This document shows positions 51,582-60,990 of a stretch of 64,000 nt of DNA, piece after piece. A program made the position numbers and the translations under genes. The stretch lies in contig DBHK01000015.1 of the NCBI GenBank assembly GCA_002295635.1, positions 132,553 to 196,552 on the forward strand. The letters are read 5' to 3'. The DNA comes from UBA830 sp002295635. GTDB lineage: Bacteria; Pseudomonadota; Alphaproteobacteria; MPNO01; UBA830. The notes below the pieces were generated by a model. It was not told the DNA's origin, ran no database searches, and saw nothing but the letters and a program-made list of their open reading frames with translations. Numbering within the stretch: position 1 is the first letter of the stretch; each line of letters begins with the position of its first letter.

Positions 51582-53960
51582 ATGGCGAAACCCTTGCGTC
51601 TAGTCAGTAATCCGGAGCCAGCCTCGGAAAAGGGGACCAAATTAGAGGTTCTCGGTGCCCTCGAGAGAAAAGTGCTATGGCTGTCAAGTTGGATAATTCA
51701 CAATGCAAATCATATCCGAGAAGCGCGTGATGGCCTGAAAGTTGGAGGGCATCAAGCCTCGAGCGCGTCTATGGTGACGATGATGACGGCGCTTTATTTC
51801 GACGTTCTTCGCCCGCAGGACAGGGTCGCGGTTAAACCTCATGCATCGCCAGTTTTTCACGCTATCCAGTATTTGCTCGGTAACCAGTCCTTAGAGAAGA
51901 TACAGGGATTTCGTGCATTTGGGGGTGTACAATCATACCCGTCGCGAACAAAGGATACCGATGATGTCGATATCTCGACTGGTTCTGTCGGGCTTGGTGC
52001 TGCGCACACGGTATTCTCGTCTCTAGTGCAAGATTACGTTCGATTAAAAAATCTATCACCTAAAAATATAGAAGAAGGGCGCATGGTTGCGCTCGTCGGT
52101 GATGCAGAACTTGATGAGGGCAACATATACGAGGCGTTGCTGGAGGGATGGAAAAAAGACATTCATAATGTTTGGTGGATGATTGATTACAATCGGCAGA
52201 GTTTGGACTCTGTAATTTCTGACCGCTTGTTCGGCCGTATCGACCATTTGTTCGAAAATATGGGCTGGCGTGTGGTGATGATGAAGTATGGGAAAATGCT
52301 GGAGCAGGCGTTTGCCCAACCCGGTGGGGATGCTCTGAGAGAATGGATCGATACTTGCCCTAACTCTCTATATTCCGCTCTGACATTCAAGGGCGGTAAG
52401 TCCTGGCGCGAATACTTAAAACGCGATCTGGCGGGCGTTGGTGGTATCAAAGCGGTTCTCGATAGCCATGATGACGACATGCTTCACCGGCTTATGACGA
52501 ACCTAGCGGGAAACGATCTAGAATTCTGCCTTGAGGCATTTAACGGAGTAACAGACGATGCCCCAACGTGTTTCATCGGCTACACCGTGAAAGGATTCGG
52601 ATTACCTTTCGCAGGCCATAAAGATAACCATGCCGGGCTCATGAATTCCGAACAAATCAACGAACTTCGGGAGAAAATGAATATCCCAAAGGGGCATGAA
52701 TGGGAACATTTTTCAGGTTTAGATCAGAGTCGAGAAGAACTTGAGCAGTTTTTGGCTGATGTACCTTTCGCGCAGCAATATCCGCGTAGGTTCAAAACAC
52801 CTCAAATCAAAGTGCCGACGCTTGATATCCAGCCCCGATCTAAAATGTCGACCCAAGAGGGATTTGGGCGAATCCTTAATGAAATTGGTAAAAGCAGCAG
52901 CGAATTTGCCGATCGCATAGTCTCGACATCTCCAGACGTTACGGTTTCGACTAATCTTGGGCCGTGGGTGAACCGCCGTGGAATTTTTAGTCTGTCAGAA
53001 ACCTCGGATACGTTTGCCCAGGAGGAGGTTGTTTCTGCTCAGAAATGGCAGATGACCCCGGCGGGACAGCATATTGAGCTTGGCATTGCTGAGACAAATC
53101 TTTTTCTTCAGCTCTCCGCACTTGGGCTTTCAAGCAGTATGTTTGGTGCACGACTACTTCCTATCGGAACGGTATACGATCCTTTCATCCGCCGCGGACT
53201 GGATGCTATGCATTATGGCTGTTATCAGGACTCCCGATATATGGTGGTGGCGACACCTTCGGGTATTACTCTAGCGCCAGAGGGTGGTGCTCACCAGTCG
53301 TCCGAAACACCGCTAATCACTCTTGCTCAGCCCAATATGGCCGCTTTCGAACCGGCCTACGTAGACGAGCTAGCGGAGATTATGCGCTGGGGCTTCGAAT
53401 TTATGCAGGCTGATAATGGCGGGTGTGTTGCGATTCGACTATCAACCCGCATACTTGAACAGCCCAGTCGAGAGATGACGGCGGCACTTCGTGCAGACGT
53501 TACGTCCGGCGCATATTGGCTCCGAGAACCCGCCAAGGAAAGCAGCCTGATTATTGCCTGTAGTGGAGCGGTAATGCCCGAAGCTGTCTCCGCGTATGAA
53601 GATATTGTCGAGGACATCCCGGGTATTGGGCTGCTCGCTATCACCTCGGCGGACCGTATCCATATTGACTGGATTGGAGCCCGCCGAGCGCGTATGTCGG
53701 GTCAAGTAGAGTCGATTGCGCATATTGAGAAAATGCTATCGCCGCTTGCGAAAGACGCCGCTCTCGTGACGATTTGTGACGCCCATTCCAGTATGCTTGG
53801 ATGGATGGGGTCGGTCGCTGGGCATCGTATTTATCCTCTTGGTGTCGATGAGTTTGGACAGTCAGGAGATCTACCCGACCTATATCATCACTATGGAATT
53901 GACAGTTGCGCGATACTCGACGCTGCGGCACGGGCCTGTGTTCGGCGCCTTGGGGGTTGA
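51582..53960 (+). CDS. AceE/MdeB-like 2-oxoacid dehydrogenase E1 component
   Basis: This 792-residue transketolase-family protein has GLKVGGHQASSASMVTMMTA and the TPP motif GDAELDEGNIYEALLEG, closed by WWMIDYNRQSLD. GAHQSSETPLITLAQPNM and SAQKWQM lie in the pyrimidine-binding half, and a TK C-domain ends at the C-terminus. The length is slightly below AceE (about 890). MdeB of Pseudomonas oxidises 2-oxobutyrate made from methionine and is divergent from an Lrp-type regulator, as here. No methionine gamma-lyase or E2/E3 genes are in view, so the 2-oxo acid is uncertain. Confidence 0.87.
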   Translation: MAKPLRLVSNPEPASEKGTKLEVLGALERKVLWLSSWIIHNANHIREARDGLKVGGHQASSASMVTMMTALYFDVLRPQDRVAVKPHASPVFHAIQYLLGNQSLEKIQGFRAFGGVQSYPSRTKDTDDVDISTGSVGLGAAHTVFSSLVQDYVRLKNLSPKNIEEGRMVALVGDAELDEGNIYEALLEGWKKDIHNVWWMIDYNRQSLDSVISDRLFGRIDHLFENMGWRVVMMKYGKMLEQAFAQPGGDALREWIDTCPNSLYSALTFKGGKSWREYLKRDLAGVGGIKAVLDSHDDDMLHRLMTNLAGNDLEFCLEAFNGVTDDAPTCFIGYTVKGFGLPFAGHKDNHAGLMNSEQINELREKMNIPKGHEWEHFSGLDQSREELEQFLADVPFAQQYPRRFKTPQIKVPTLDIQPRSKMSTQEGFGRILNEIGKSSSEFADRIVSTSPDVTVSTNLGPWVNRRGIFSLSETSDTFAQEEVVSAQKWQMTPAGQHIELGIAETNLFLQLSALGLSSSMFGARLLPIGTVYDPFIRRGLDAMHYGCYQDSRYMVVATPSGITLAPEGGAHQSSETPLITLAQPNMAAFEPAYVDELAEIMRWGFEFMQADNGGCVAIRLSTRILEQPSREMTAALRADVTSGAYWLREPAKESSLIIACSGAVMPEAVSAYEDIVEDIPGIGLLAITSADRIHIDWIGARRARMSGQVESIAHIEKMLSPLAKDAALVTICDAHSSMLGWMGSVAGHRIYPLGVDEFGQSGDLPDLYHHYGIDSCAILDAAARACVRRLGG

Positions 53961-54072
53961 TTTATCACCACCTGACCATTGCTCGAAGCCGCTGATTGAT
54001 GTAGACCCCGGCCGATTGAGAGCTTCGGCTGACGGACGTGGGTGCCACGATTATTAGTGTCGCCCCAAACCA

Positions 54073-54157
54073 GCGGGCGTGGTGGAATTGGTAGACACGC
54101 AGGTTTTAGGTACCTGTGGCGCAAGCCGTGGGGGTTCGAGTCCCTTCGCCCGCACCA
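54073..54157 (+). tRNA. tRNA-Leu (TAG)
   Basis: Acceptor GCGGGCG/CGCCCGC, an anticodon loop TTTAGGT with anticodon TAG, a class II long variable arm (TGGCGCAAGCCGTG region), TTCGAGT T-loop and an encoded CCA. It lies just before tig. Confidence 0.96.
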
Positions 54158-54218
54158 GAACGTTGCGTGTTCTGGGTTGTTTTTTATGTCGCCCGAATGG
54201 TGATGAAAAGAGAGATTT

Positions 54219-55979
54219 ATGCAGGTTACAGAAACCATTAACGAAGGCCTGAAACGCGAATACGCGATCGTTATTCCTAAAGAGAATATCGACGGGCGCA
54301 TGAACACACGCCTTACCGAGGTGGGTGGTACGGTAAACGTCCCCGGATTTCGCCCCGGGAAAGTACCCTTAGCTATACTGAAAAAGCGTTTCGGTGATGC
54401 GGTGCGCGGAGAAATTTTAGAACAGACGGTCCAGGATTCAATTAAGGACCTAATGCAGGATAAAGATCTTCGCCCAGCAACAGAGCCAAAGGTCGACCTC
54501 GTTACATTCGAAGACGGCTCAGACCTGGAGTACAAACTATCGATCGAGGTGATACCAGATATCGAACCTATCGACTTTAGCGTCATAGAACTCGAACGAA
54601 TGGTCGCTGAAGTGCCTGACGAGGACGTTCAGAAATCAATTGAACGCCTGGCCGATCAGCAAAAGACCTATGCTTTGGAAGAGGGTCGTACCGCCGAAGA
54701 TGGCGATCAACTGTTATTGAACTTCCTTGGCCGGATCGACGGAGAAGCATTTGATGGTGGAACCGCCGAGGGTATGGAACTATTGCTCGGAAGTGGCCAG
54801 TTTATACCGGGGTTTGAGGAACAATTGGTCGGCGCTAAGGCCGGTGAAAAGAAGACAGTCAATGTCGAATTTCCGGCGGATTACGGATCGGAAACTCTAG
54901 CTGGAAAAGCGGCGGAGTTTGAGGTTGACGTGACCGAGGTCAGAGCCCCTGCCAAAATTCAGATTGATGAGGAATTTGCTAAATCGATGGGTGCGGAAGA
55001 CTTGGATGGTCTTCAATCAATGGTGCGGGATCAGATTGGGTCAGAGTATACGCAGGTCTCGCGTGGTCGGCTAAAACGAGAACTTCTCGATAAGCTCTCC
55101 AATACCGTGAATTTCGATGTGCCCCCCAGCATGTTGGAAAACGAATTCCAGACTATCTGGAAGCAACTTCAAGAGGCAAAGGAGCAGGATCGACTTGATG
55201 AGGACGACAAGGGTAAGTCGGATGAAGAACTTGAAGAGCGCTATCGGGAGATTGCCGCGAGACGGATTCGCCTCGGTCTTCTGTTGTCGGAGATCGGACG
55301 GGTTAACGACCTGACTGTAAATCAGGATGATCTGAATCGGGCAATGGCGGAACAAGCCCAACGTTTTCCGGGACAGGAAGCTCAGGTCATGAAGTTTTAC
55401 ACAGAAAATCCCCAGGCCATGCAGGATTTGCAGGCGCCAATTTTTGAGGAAAAGATTGTTGATTACATCCTTGAACTCGCGAAGGTGACGGAACGTAATG
55501 TGGCCATTGAGGAACTTCTAGCTGACCCGGGCGGAGACGGCGTCAGTGATCCAAACTCCAACGTTAAAAAGGCTAAGAAGGCTAAGAAGGCTNNNNNNNN
55601 NNNNNNNNNNNNNNNNNNNNNNNNNNNNNNNNNNNNNNNNNNNNNNNNNNNNNNNNNNNNNNNNNNNNNNNNNNNNNNNNNNNNNNNNNNNNNNNNNNNN
55701 NNNNNNNNNNNNNNNNNNNNNNNNNNNNNNNNNNNNNNNNNNNNNNNNNNNNNNNNNNNNNNNNNNNNNNNNNNNNNNNNNNNNNNNNNNNNNNNNNNNN
55801 NNNNNNNNNNNNNNNNNNNNNNNNNNNNNNNNNNNNNNNNNNNNNNNNNNNNNNNNNNNNNNNNNNNNNNNNNNNNNNNNNNNNNNNNNNNNNNNNNNNN
55901 NNNNNNNNNNNNNNNNNNNNNNNNNNNNAAGGCTAAGAAGGCTAAGAAGGCTGTGAACAAAAAGTCGGCAAAGGCATAA
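54219..55979 (+). CDS. tig: Trigger factor with long lysine/alanine repeat tail
   Basis: The first about 440 residues are a normal trigger factor: ribosome-binding GFRPGKVPLAILKKRFGD, the FKBP domain (EDGDQLLLNFLGRIDGEAFDGG, FIPGFEEQLVGAKAGEKK), and the helical C-domain ending near ELLADPGG. A tail then begins as KKAKKAKKA and, after a 336-base N run, ends KKAKKAVNKKSAKA. The frame holds on both sides of the gap, whose length is only estimated. Lys/Ala tails on Tig occur in alphaproteobacteria, and this one looks long. It could aid rRNA binding. The gene leads the tig-clpP-clpX-lon set. Confidence 0.95.
   Translation: MQVTETINEGLKREYAIVIPKENIDGRMNTRLTEVGGTVNVPGFRPGKVPLAILKKRFGDAVRGEILEQTVQDSIKDLMQDKDLRPATEPKVDLVTFEDGSDLEYKLSIEVIPDIEPIDFSVIELERMVAEVPDEDVQKSIERLADQQKTYALEEGRTAEDGDQLLLNFLGRIDGEAFDGGTAEGMELLLGSGQFIPGFEEQLVGAKAGEKKTVNVEFPADYGSETLAGKAAEFEVDVTEVRAPAKIQIDEEFAKSMGAEDLDGLQSMVRDQIGSEYTQVSRGRLKRELLDKLSNTVNFDVPPSMLENEFQTIWKQLQEAKEQDRLDEDDKGKSDEELEERYREIAARRIRLGLLLSEIGRVNDLTVNQDDLNRAMAEQAQRFPGQEAQVMKFYTENPQAMQDLQAPIFEEKIVDYILELAKVTERNVAIEELLADPGGDGVSDPNSNVKKAKKAKKAXXXXXXXXXXXXXXXXXXXXXXXXXXXXXXXXXXXXXXXXXXXXXXXXXXXXXXXXXXXXXXXXXXXXXXXXXXXXXXXXXXXXXXXXXXXXXXXXXXXXXXXXXXXXXXXXKAKKAKKAVNKKSAKA
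55566..55952 (+). repeat. Nine-base tandem repeat (AAGAAGGCT) with assembly gap
   Basis: Both flanks of the N run (55593-55928) consist of the AAGAAGGCT unit, coding Lys-Lys-Ala. The gap of 336 bases is divisible by 3 but not by 9. The true number of units is unknown. Confidence 0.85.
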
Positions 55980-56078
55980 CAAGCGTAAAAGGTAAATGAC
56001 TAAAATCGTATATAGCGCCCAAATTCGTAACTCGCGCGGTTTATATTGCACGCCGTGCCTAACATCGCTGGAGACCTA

Positions 56079-56732
56079 ATGAACCTCAGCAATCAAACCA
56101 GAATGAACTCTCTTGTCCCGATGGTGGTCGAACAGACCAATCGCGGCGAAAGAGCCTACGACATCTATTCCAGGCTCCTCAAGGAGCGCATAATTTTCCT
56201 TGTAGGACCAGTCGAGGATCATGTGTCCAGCCTAATCTGTGCACAATTGCTTTTTCTCGAGTCAGAAAATCCGACCAAGGATATTTCTTTCTATATTAAC
56301 TCTCCGGGTGGACTGGTGACCGCAGGACTCGCAATCTACGATACCATGCAGTATGTGCGGCCAGATATCTCCACAGTGTGTATCGGGCAGGCGGCATCGA
56401 TGGGGTCACTGCTTCTAGCGGCAGGTGCTGACGGTAAGAGATACTCACTTCCCCATTCTCGTATTATGGTCCATCAACCTTCGGGTGGATTCCAGGGGCA
56501 GGCGACTGACATCGAAATTCACGCGAAGGAAATTTTGTCTTTACGGGCACGGTTGAACGATATTTATGTTCAGCATACCGGCCAAGACCTGAAGGTTATT
56601 GAGGAGGCTATGGAACGCGATAAGTTCCTTGACCCAGAAGAAGCCAAGGAATTCGGTATAGTCGACGAAGTGGTAAATCAGCGGCCAGTTCCGGATGCCC
56701 TAGATGACGAATCGGAGAAACCATCTGATTGA
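56079..56732 (+). CDS. clpP: ATP-dependent Clp protease proteolytic subunit
   Basis: This 217-residue serine protease has LVPMVVEQTNRGERAYDIYS at the start, the nucleophile in CIGQAASMGSLLL, His in LPHSRIMVHQPSGG and Asp in FLDPEEAKEFG. ATG 56079, with GGAG 5 bases upstream, is preferred over 56046. It forms the ClpXP degradation chamber with the next gene. Confidence 0.96.
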   Translation: MNLSNQTRMNSLVPMVVEQTNRGERAYDIYSRLLKERIIFLVGPVEDHVSSLICAQLLFLESENPTKDISFYINSPGGLVTAGLAIYDTMQYVRPDISTVCIGQAASMGSLLLAAGADGKRYSLPHSRIMVHQPSGGFQGQATDIEIHAKEILSLRARLNDIYVQHTGQDLKVIEEAMERDKFLDPEEAKEFGIVDEVVNQRPVPDALDDESEKPSD

Positions 56733-56824
56733 GATAGAATTTGTTTTCTTAGTAATAATTTGGAAGTCTGGAATGCGGAAAACATCGTACCTAATACGGA
56801 AAAGAACTTTATGAGAGCTCGGGT

Positions 56825-56941
56825 ATGACTTTTACGACCAAGAAATCTGAGCCGTGGCTTCCGCAAGCTGGCAGATGGACGCAGGCGGACGCACTGGTTA
56901 ACATGTGTTCGAGTGTACGAGGCATTAAGGGTAATCCATGA
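56825..56941 (+). CDS. Possible 38-codon ORF coupled to clpX
   Basis: An ATG-initiated frame MTFTTKKSEPWLPQAGRW and onward ends in a TGA that overlaps the clpX ATG (ATGA). Shine-Dalgarno support is poor. Overlap of this kind suggests coupling, but it can arise by chance. Confidence 0.3.
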   Translation: MTFTTKKSEPWLPQAGRWTQADALVNMCSSVRGIKGNP

Positions 56942-58203
56942 GCAAGACCGGTAGCGGAGACTCAAAAAACGTTTTGTATTGTTCTTTTTGCGGAAAGAGC
57001 CAGCACGAAGTCAGGAAACTTATTGCCGGGCCGACTGTATTCATTTGCGATGAATGCGTAGAACTTTGCATGGATATCATTCGCGAAGAACACAAGACGA
57101 CACTCGTAAAGTCGCGCGAAGGGGTCCCAACCCCTAAAGAAATATGCTCTGTCTTAGATGACTATGTGATCGGCCAAGCTCACGCGAAACGTGTGCTATC
57201 GGTTGCAGTTCACAACCATTACAAGCGGCTGTCCCACGGACAAAAAAATAATGACGTTGAAATCGCGAAGTCTAATATCATCCTTATTGGACCCACAGGA
57301 TGCGGTAAGACTTTACTGGCGCAGACATTGGCTCGGATATTAGACGTACCGTTTACGATGGCTGATGCAACAACGCTGACTGAAGCGGGTTATGTCGGTG
57401 AAGATGTTGAAAACATAATCCTCAAGCTTCTTCAGGCAGCGGATTACAATGTTGAACGGGCGCAGCGTGGTATTGTATATATCGACGAAGTAGACAAGAT
57501 TTCTCGCAAATCAGATAATCCGTCCATCACGCGGGACGTGTCGGGTGAGGGCGTTCAGCAAGCGTTACTTAAAATAATGGAAGGCACGGTTGCGTCAGTC
57601 CCGCCGCAGGGGGGGCGTAAACACCCTCAACAGGAGTTCCTGCAAGTCGATACGACTAACATTCTTTTTATTTGTGGCGGGGCTTTTGCGGGGCTCGACA
57701 AAATAATTAGCGATCGTGGGCAAGGTACCAGTATCGGCTTTGGCGCAGATGTGCGCGATCCCGACGATCGAAAGACCGGAGAAATACTGCGCGATATCGA
57801 GCCCGAGGATTTACTGCGCTTTGGGCTAATTCCAGAATTCGTGGGACGTCTGCCTGTTATAGCGACGCTGGAGGATCTTGATGAAGCCGCACTCATCCAA
57901 ATCCTGACTACACCAAAAAACGCATTGGTTAAACAATATGGACGCCTATTCGAGATGGAAGGTGTCACACTTACATTTGCGGAAGATGCACTTTCAGCGA
58001 TATCGAAAAAAGCGATTGGTCGAAAAACGGGTGCGCGGGGTTTGCGCTCTATTTTGGAGAGTATATTGCTCGAAACGATGTACGAGCTCCCGAGCTTGGA
58101 AGGCGTTGAGGAGATCGCTGTAAACGGTGAAGTCGTAGAGGGCAGGTCACAGCCACTTTATATTTACGCAGACAAACTGGAGGAAAGCGGAACTTCCGCT
58201 TGA
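56938..58203 (+). CDS. clpX: ClpX unfoldase
   Basis: This 421-residue AAA+ protein has the N-terminal zinc finger (CSFCGKSQHEVRKL, ICDECVELC), Walker A GPTGCGKTLLAQTL, Walker B IVYIDEVDKI, and the RGQGTSIGFGADV and GARGLRSILE sensor regions. It unfolds tagged proteins for ClpP. AAGGG precedes the ATG. Confidence 0.97.
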   Translation: MSKTGSGDSKNVLYCSFCGKSQHEVRKLIAGPTVFICDECVELCMDIIREEHKTTLVKSREGVPTPKEICSVLDDYVIGQAHAKRVLSVAVHNHYKRLSHGQKNNDVEIAKSNIILIGPTGCGKTLLAQTLARILDVPFTMADATTLTEAGYVGEDVENIILKLLQAADYNVERAQRGIVYIDEVDKISRKSDNPSITRDVSGEGVQQALLKIMEGTVASVPPQGGRKHPQQEFLQVDTTNILFICGGAFAGLDKIISDRGQGTSIGFGADVRDPDDRKTGEILRDIEPEDLLRFGLIPEFVGRLPVIATLEDLDEAALIQILTTPKNALVKQYGRLFEMEGVTLTFAEDALSAISKKAIGRKTGARGLRSILESILLETMYELPSLEGVEEIAVNGEVVEGRSQPLYIYADKLEESGTSA

Positions 58204-58213
58204 TAACTGCTGT

Positions 58214-58241
58214 CTTGATTTCACGCCCAATAGATCCATTT
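58214..58241 (+). promoter_or_regulatory. Candidate heat-shock (sigma-32) promoter for lon
   Basis: CTTGATT, 13 bases, then ATCCATTT matches the sigma-32 pattern CTTGAAA-N13/14-CCCCATNT at 11 of 15 positions with ideal spacing. It lies about 60 bases ahead of lon, which is normally heat-induced. Confidence 0.4.
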
Positions 58242-58301
58242 AAAAAATTGGTGCAAGTGTACCTTTAGCCCCCTAAAGCATAGTGTAAATAGGATTTAAA
58301 T

Positions 58302-60707
58302 ATGTCGGATACCGCAAAAAAAACCATATTCCCGGTGTTGCCACTTAGGGATATCGTGGTCTTCCCGCACATGATTGTGCCGCTGTTCGTGGGGCGTGAT
58401 AAGTCTGTTAAAGCCCTTGAAGATGTTATGCAGGACGATAAACAAATCCTGCTAGTAGCGCAAAAAGATGCGGGTCAAGACGATCCTGCAATTGATGAAA
58501 TTTATGATGTCGGGACTATCGGTACAGTACTCCAGTTACTTAAACTCCCGGACGGCACAGTTAAGGTGCTGGTTGAAGGGAGTCAGAGGGCCAAAGTAGT
58601 AAGATATACAGACAAAGCAGAATTTTTTCAGGCTGAAGCCGAACTAATAGTTGAGACAGCAGACAAAGATAAGGACATAGAAGCACTTTGTCGTTCTGTC
58701 ATAAGCCAGTTCGAGCAATACATAAAATTAAACAAGAAGATACCTCCCGAGGTTCTTGTATCGTTAAATCAAATGGAAGATGAGTCGAAACTGTCGGATA
58801 CTATTGCCTCGCACCTTGCTCTAAAAATTTCGGAAAAACAGGAGCTTTTAGAACTAGTGTCGCCGGCCGAAAGGCTGGAAAGAGCCTACTCATCTATGGA
58901 GTCAGAAATCGGTGTGCTGCAAGTTGAAAAGCGTATCCGCAGTCGAGTTAAACGCCAAATGGAGAAGACTCAGCGTGAGTATTATCTCAATGAACAGTTG
59001 AAGGCGATCCAGAAAGAACTCGGCGAAACTGAAGACGGTCGCGATGAGGCAAGTGAATTTGAGGAACGAATAGAGAAAACTAGGCTCTCGGCGGAGGCTA
59101 AGGAGAAAGCAGGGCAAGAATTGAAGAAGTTAAAGGCGATGAGTCCGATGTCGGCTGAAGCCACCGTCGTGCGCAATTACCTTGACTGGCTTCTCAGCAT
59201 ACCTTGGGGCAAGCGTTCCCGCGTTAAGAAAGATATCAAAGCGGCAGAGAGGATCCTTAACAGAGACCACTACGGGTTGGAAAAGGTCAAGGAGCGCATC
59301 CTTGAATATCTTGCTGTTCAGACTCGCGTCCGCAAAATAAAAGGCCCGATTCTTTGTTTAGTAGGCCCCCCGGGCGTCGGTAAGACCTCGCTGGGTAAAT
59401 CCATCGCTACCGCGACAGGCAGGAACTTCGTTCGTATGTCTCTTGGCGGTGTTCGTGATGAGGCGGAAGTTCGTGGCCATCGGCGTACCTATATCGGGTC
59501 AATGCCAGGTAAAGTTATTCAAGGTATGAAGAAGGCTAAGACGTCTAACCCACTCTTTCTTTTGGATGAAATAGATAAGCTTGGTGCCGATTGGCGAGGT
59601 GATCCTTCCTCGGCGTTGCTTGAGGTATTGGATCCAGAGCAAAACAATACATTCGCCGATCACTACTTGGAAGTCGATTATGATTTATCCGATGTAATGT
59701 TTGTAACGACGGCAAACACCTTGCGGATGCCGCAGCCATTGCTCGATAGAATGGAAACCATTCGATTATCGGGCTACACAGAGGATGAGAAAGTTCAAAT
59801 AGCTAAACGACACTTGATTACTAAGCAGCTAAAATCGCACGGCCTGAAGAAAAATGAATGGTCGATTTCGGACGACGCCCTGCGTGATTTGGTGCGTTTA
59901 TATACTAGAGAAGCGGGAGTGCGGAATTTAGAGCGCGAACTCGCAAATCTTGCACGAAAGGCTGTCAAGGATCTTGCTACGAAAAATAAAAAATCAATTC
60001 GGGTCACCCGCCGAAACCTCGACAAATTTGCCGGAGTTCCCCGCTATCGCTATGGCGAAATGGAAAGTGAAGACCTAGTAGGTGTTACTACGGGTCTAGC
60101 ATGGACTGAAGTTGGCGGAGAGTTATTGTCTATTGAAGCCCTCTTAATGCCGGGCAAAGGCAACGTCTCGCAAACTGGTAAGCTGGGAGACGTGATGCAA
60201 GAGTCAGTCCAGGCGGCACGGAGCTACGTCCGGTCACGGATGTCGGTATTTGGCGTTAGTCGCAAGTTTTTTGACAAACGCGATATTCATGTCCACGTGC
60301 CAGAGGGCGCGACACCTAAAGACGGCCCGTCCGCTGGTGTGGCGATGTGCACATCCATTGTCTCGTCTCTTACAGGTATTCCAGTACGTCGTGATGTGGC
60401 CATGACCGGTGAGATCACTCTTCGTGGTCGGGTCCTTCCAATCGGTGGGCTCAAAGAAAAGCTTTTGGCTGCCCACCGCGGTGGTATTACGACCGTCTTA
60501 ATCCCTAAGGAGAACGAAAAGGATTTAGTGGAGATTCCCGACAACGTTAAAAAAGGATTAAAAATAATTGCTGCGAGCACTGTGGATGAAGTTCTTAGTG
60601 AGGCACTGTCGCGTGAACCAGTACCCATTGATCTTGAGGAAGACGAGGACGACATCGTCTCCGGCGCCGATGGTGATAAAGATACCGAGGGCGTAGTAAC
60701 CCATTAA
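58302..60707 (+). CDS. lon: ATP-dependent protease Lon
   Basis: This 801-residue protein has the N-terminal LonN domain (PLRDIVVFPHMIVPLFVGRD), AAA+ module with Walker A VGPPGVGKTSLGKSIA and FLLDEIDKLG, and the protease domain with the catalytic Ser in PKDGPSAGVAM and Lys in GGLKEKLLAA. It degrades damaged and regulatory proteins. A strong terminator follows. Confidence 0.98.
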   Translation: MSDTAKKTIFPVLPLRDIVVFPHMIVPLFVGRDKSVKALEDVMQDDKQILLVAQKDAGQDDPAIDEIYDVGTIGTVLQLLKLPDGTVKVLVEGSQRAKVVRYTDKAEFFQAEAELIVETADKDKDIEALCRSVISQFEQYIKLNKKIPPEVLVSLNQMEDESKLSDTIASHLALKISEKQELLELVSPAERLERAYSSMESEIGVLQVEKRIRSRVKRQMEKTQREYYLNEQLKAIQKELGETEDGRDEASEFEERIEKTRLSAEAKEKAGQELKKLKAMSPMSAEATVVRNYLDWLLSIPWGKRSRVKKDIKAAERILNRDHYGLEKVKERILEYLAVQTRVRKIKGPILCLVGPPGVGKTSLGKSIATATGRNFVRMSLGGVRDEAEVRGHRRTYIGSMPGKVIQGMKKAKTSNPLFLLDEIDKLGADWRGDPSSALLEVLDPEQNNTFADHYLEVDYDLSDVMFVTTANTLRMPQPLLDRMETIRLSGYTEDEKVQIAKRHLITKQLKSHGLKKNEWSISDDALRDLVRLYTREAGVRNLERELANLARKAVKDLATKNKKSIRVTRRNLDKFAGVPRYRYGEMESEDLVGVTTGLAWTEVGGELLSIEALLMPGKGNVSQTGKLGDVMQESVQAARSYVRSRMSVFGVSRKFFDKRDIHVHVPEGATPKDGPSAGVAMCTSIVSSLTGIPVRRDVAMTGEITLRGRVLPIGGLKEKLLAAHRGGITTVLIPKENEKDLVEIPDNVKKGLKIIAASTVDEVLSEALSREPVPIDLEEDEDDIVSGADGDKDTEGVVTH

Positions 60708-60734
60708 TTAATCTGTACGCTGAGCATTTATTTG

Positions 60735-60765
60735 GGCCCCCGCAGTCTGGCGGGGGCCTTTTTTT
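60735..60765 (+). terminator. Rho-independent terminator after lon
   Basis: GGCCCCCGC and GCGGGGGCC form a 9-base stem with a 6-base loop, followed by seven T. Confidence 0.95.
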
Positions 60766-60874
60766 AATTGGTGAAGGACCCCACGAAACCCAGCAAATTC
60801 CTATTACCGAATCGATTTGGGCGATTCGCGGTAGAAAAACAGCTTAAACCGGCAGAAAACTGGGACTTTCTTGA

Positions 60875-60904
60875 TTGACCCCGGAGAAAAACCGCCATTA
60901 CACT
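60875..60904 (+). promoter_or_regulatory. Candidate promoter of hup
   Basis: TTGACC, an 18-base spacer and TACACT lie about 85 bases ahead of the HU start, just after the lon terminator. Confidence 0.5.
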
Positions 60905-60990
60905 GATGATATGTATTGGAGATTTCCGCCGCTATCCGATGCACTCGAAAAACAGCGGCATTACGGATTCATGATTTGAAAGGGCGTGTC

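Noticed and set aside
51455..51640. N-terminal extension of the Lrp-type regulator
   Set aside because: The extra 62 residues are outside the family and cover the divergent promoter and the start of the opposite gene.
55566..55952. Tandem repeat considered as a CRISPR array
   Set aside because: The unit is 9 bases without spacers and is in frame with tig.
55463..56051. Minus-strand frames spanning the tig gap
   Set aside because: They exist because the N run contains no stops and the 9-base repeat is open in several frames.
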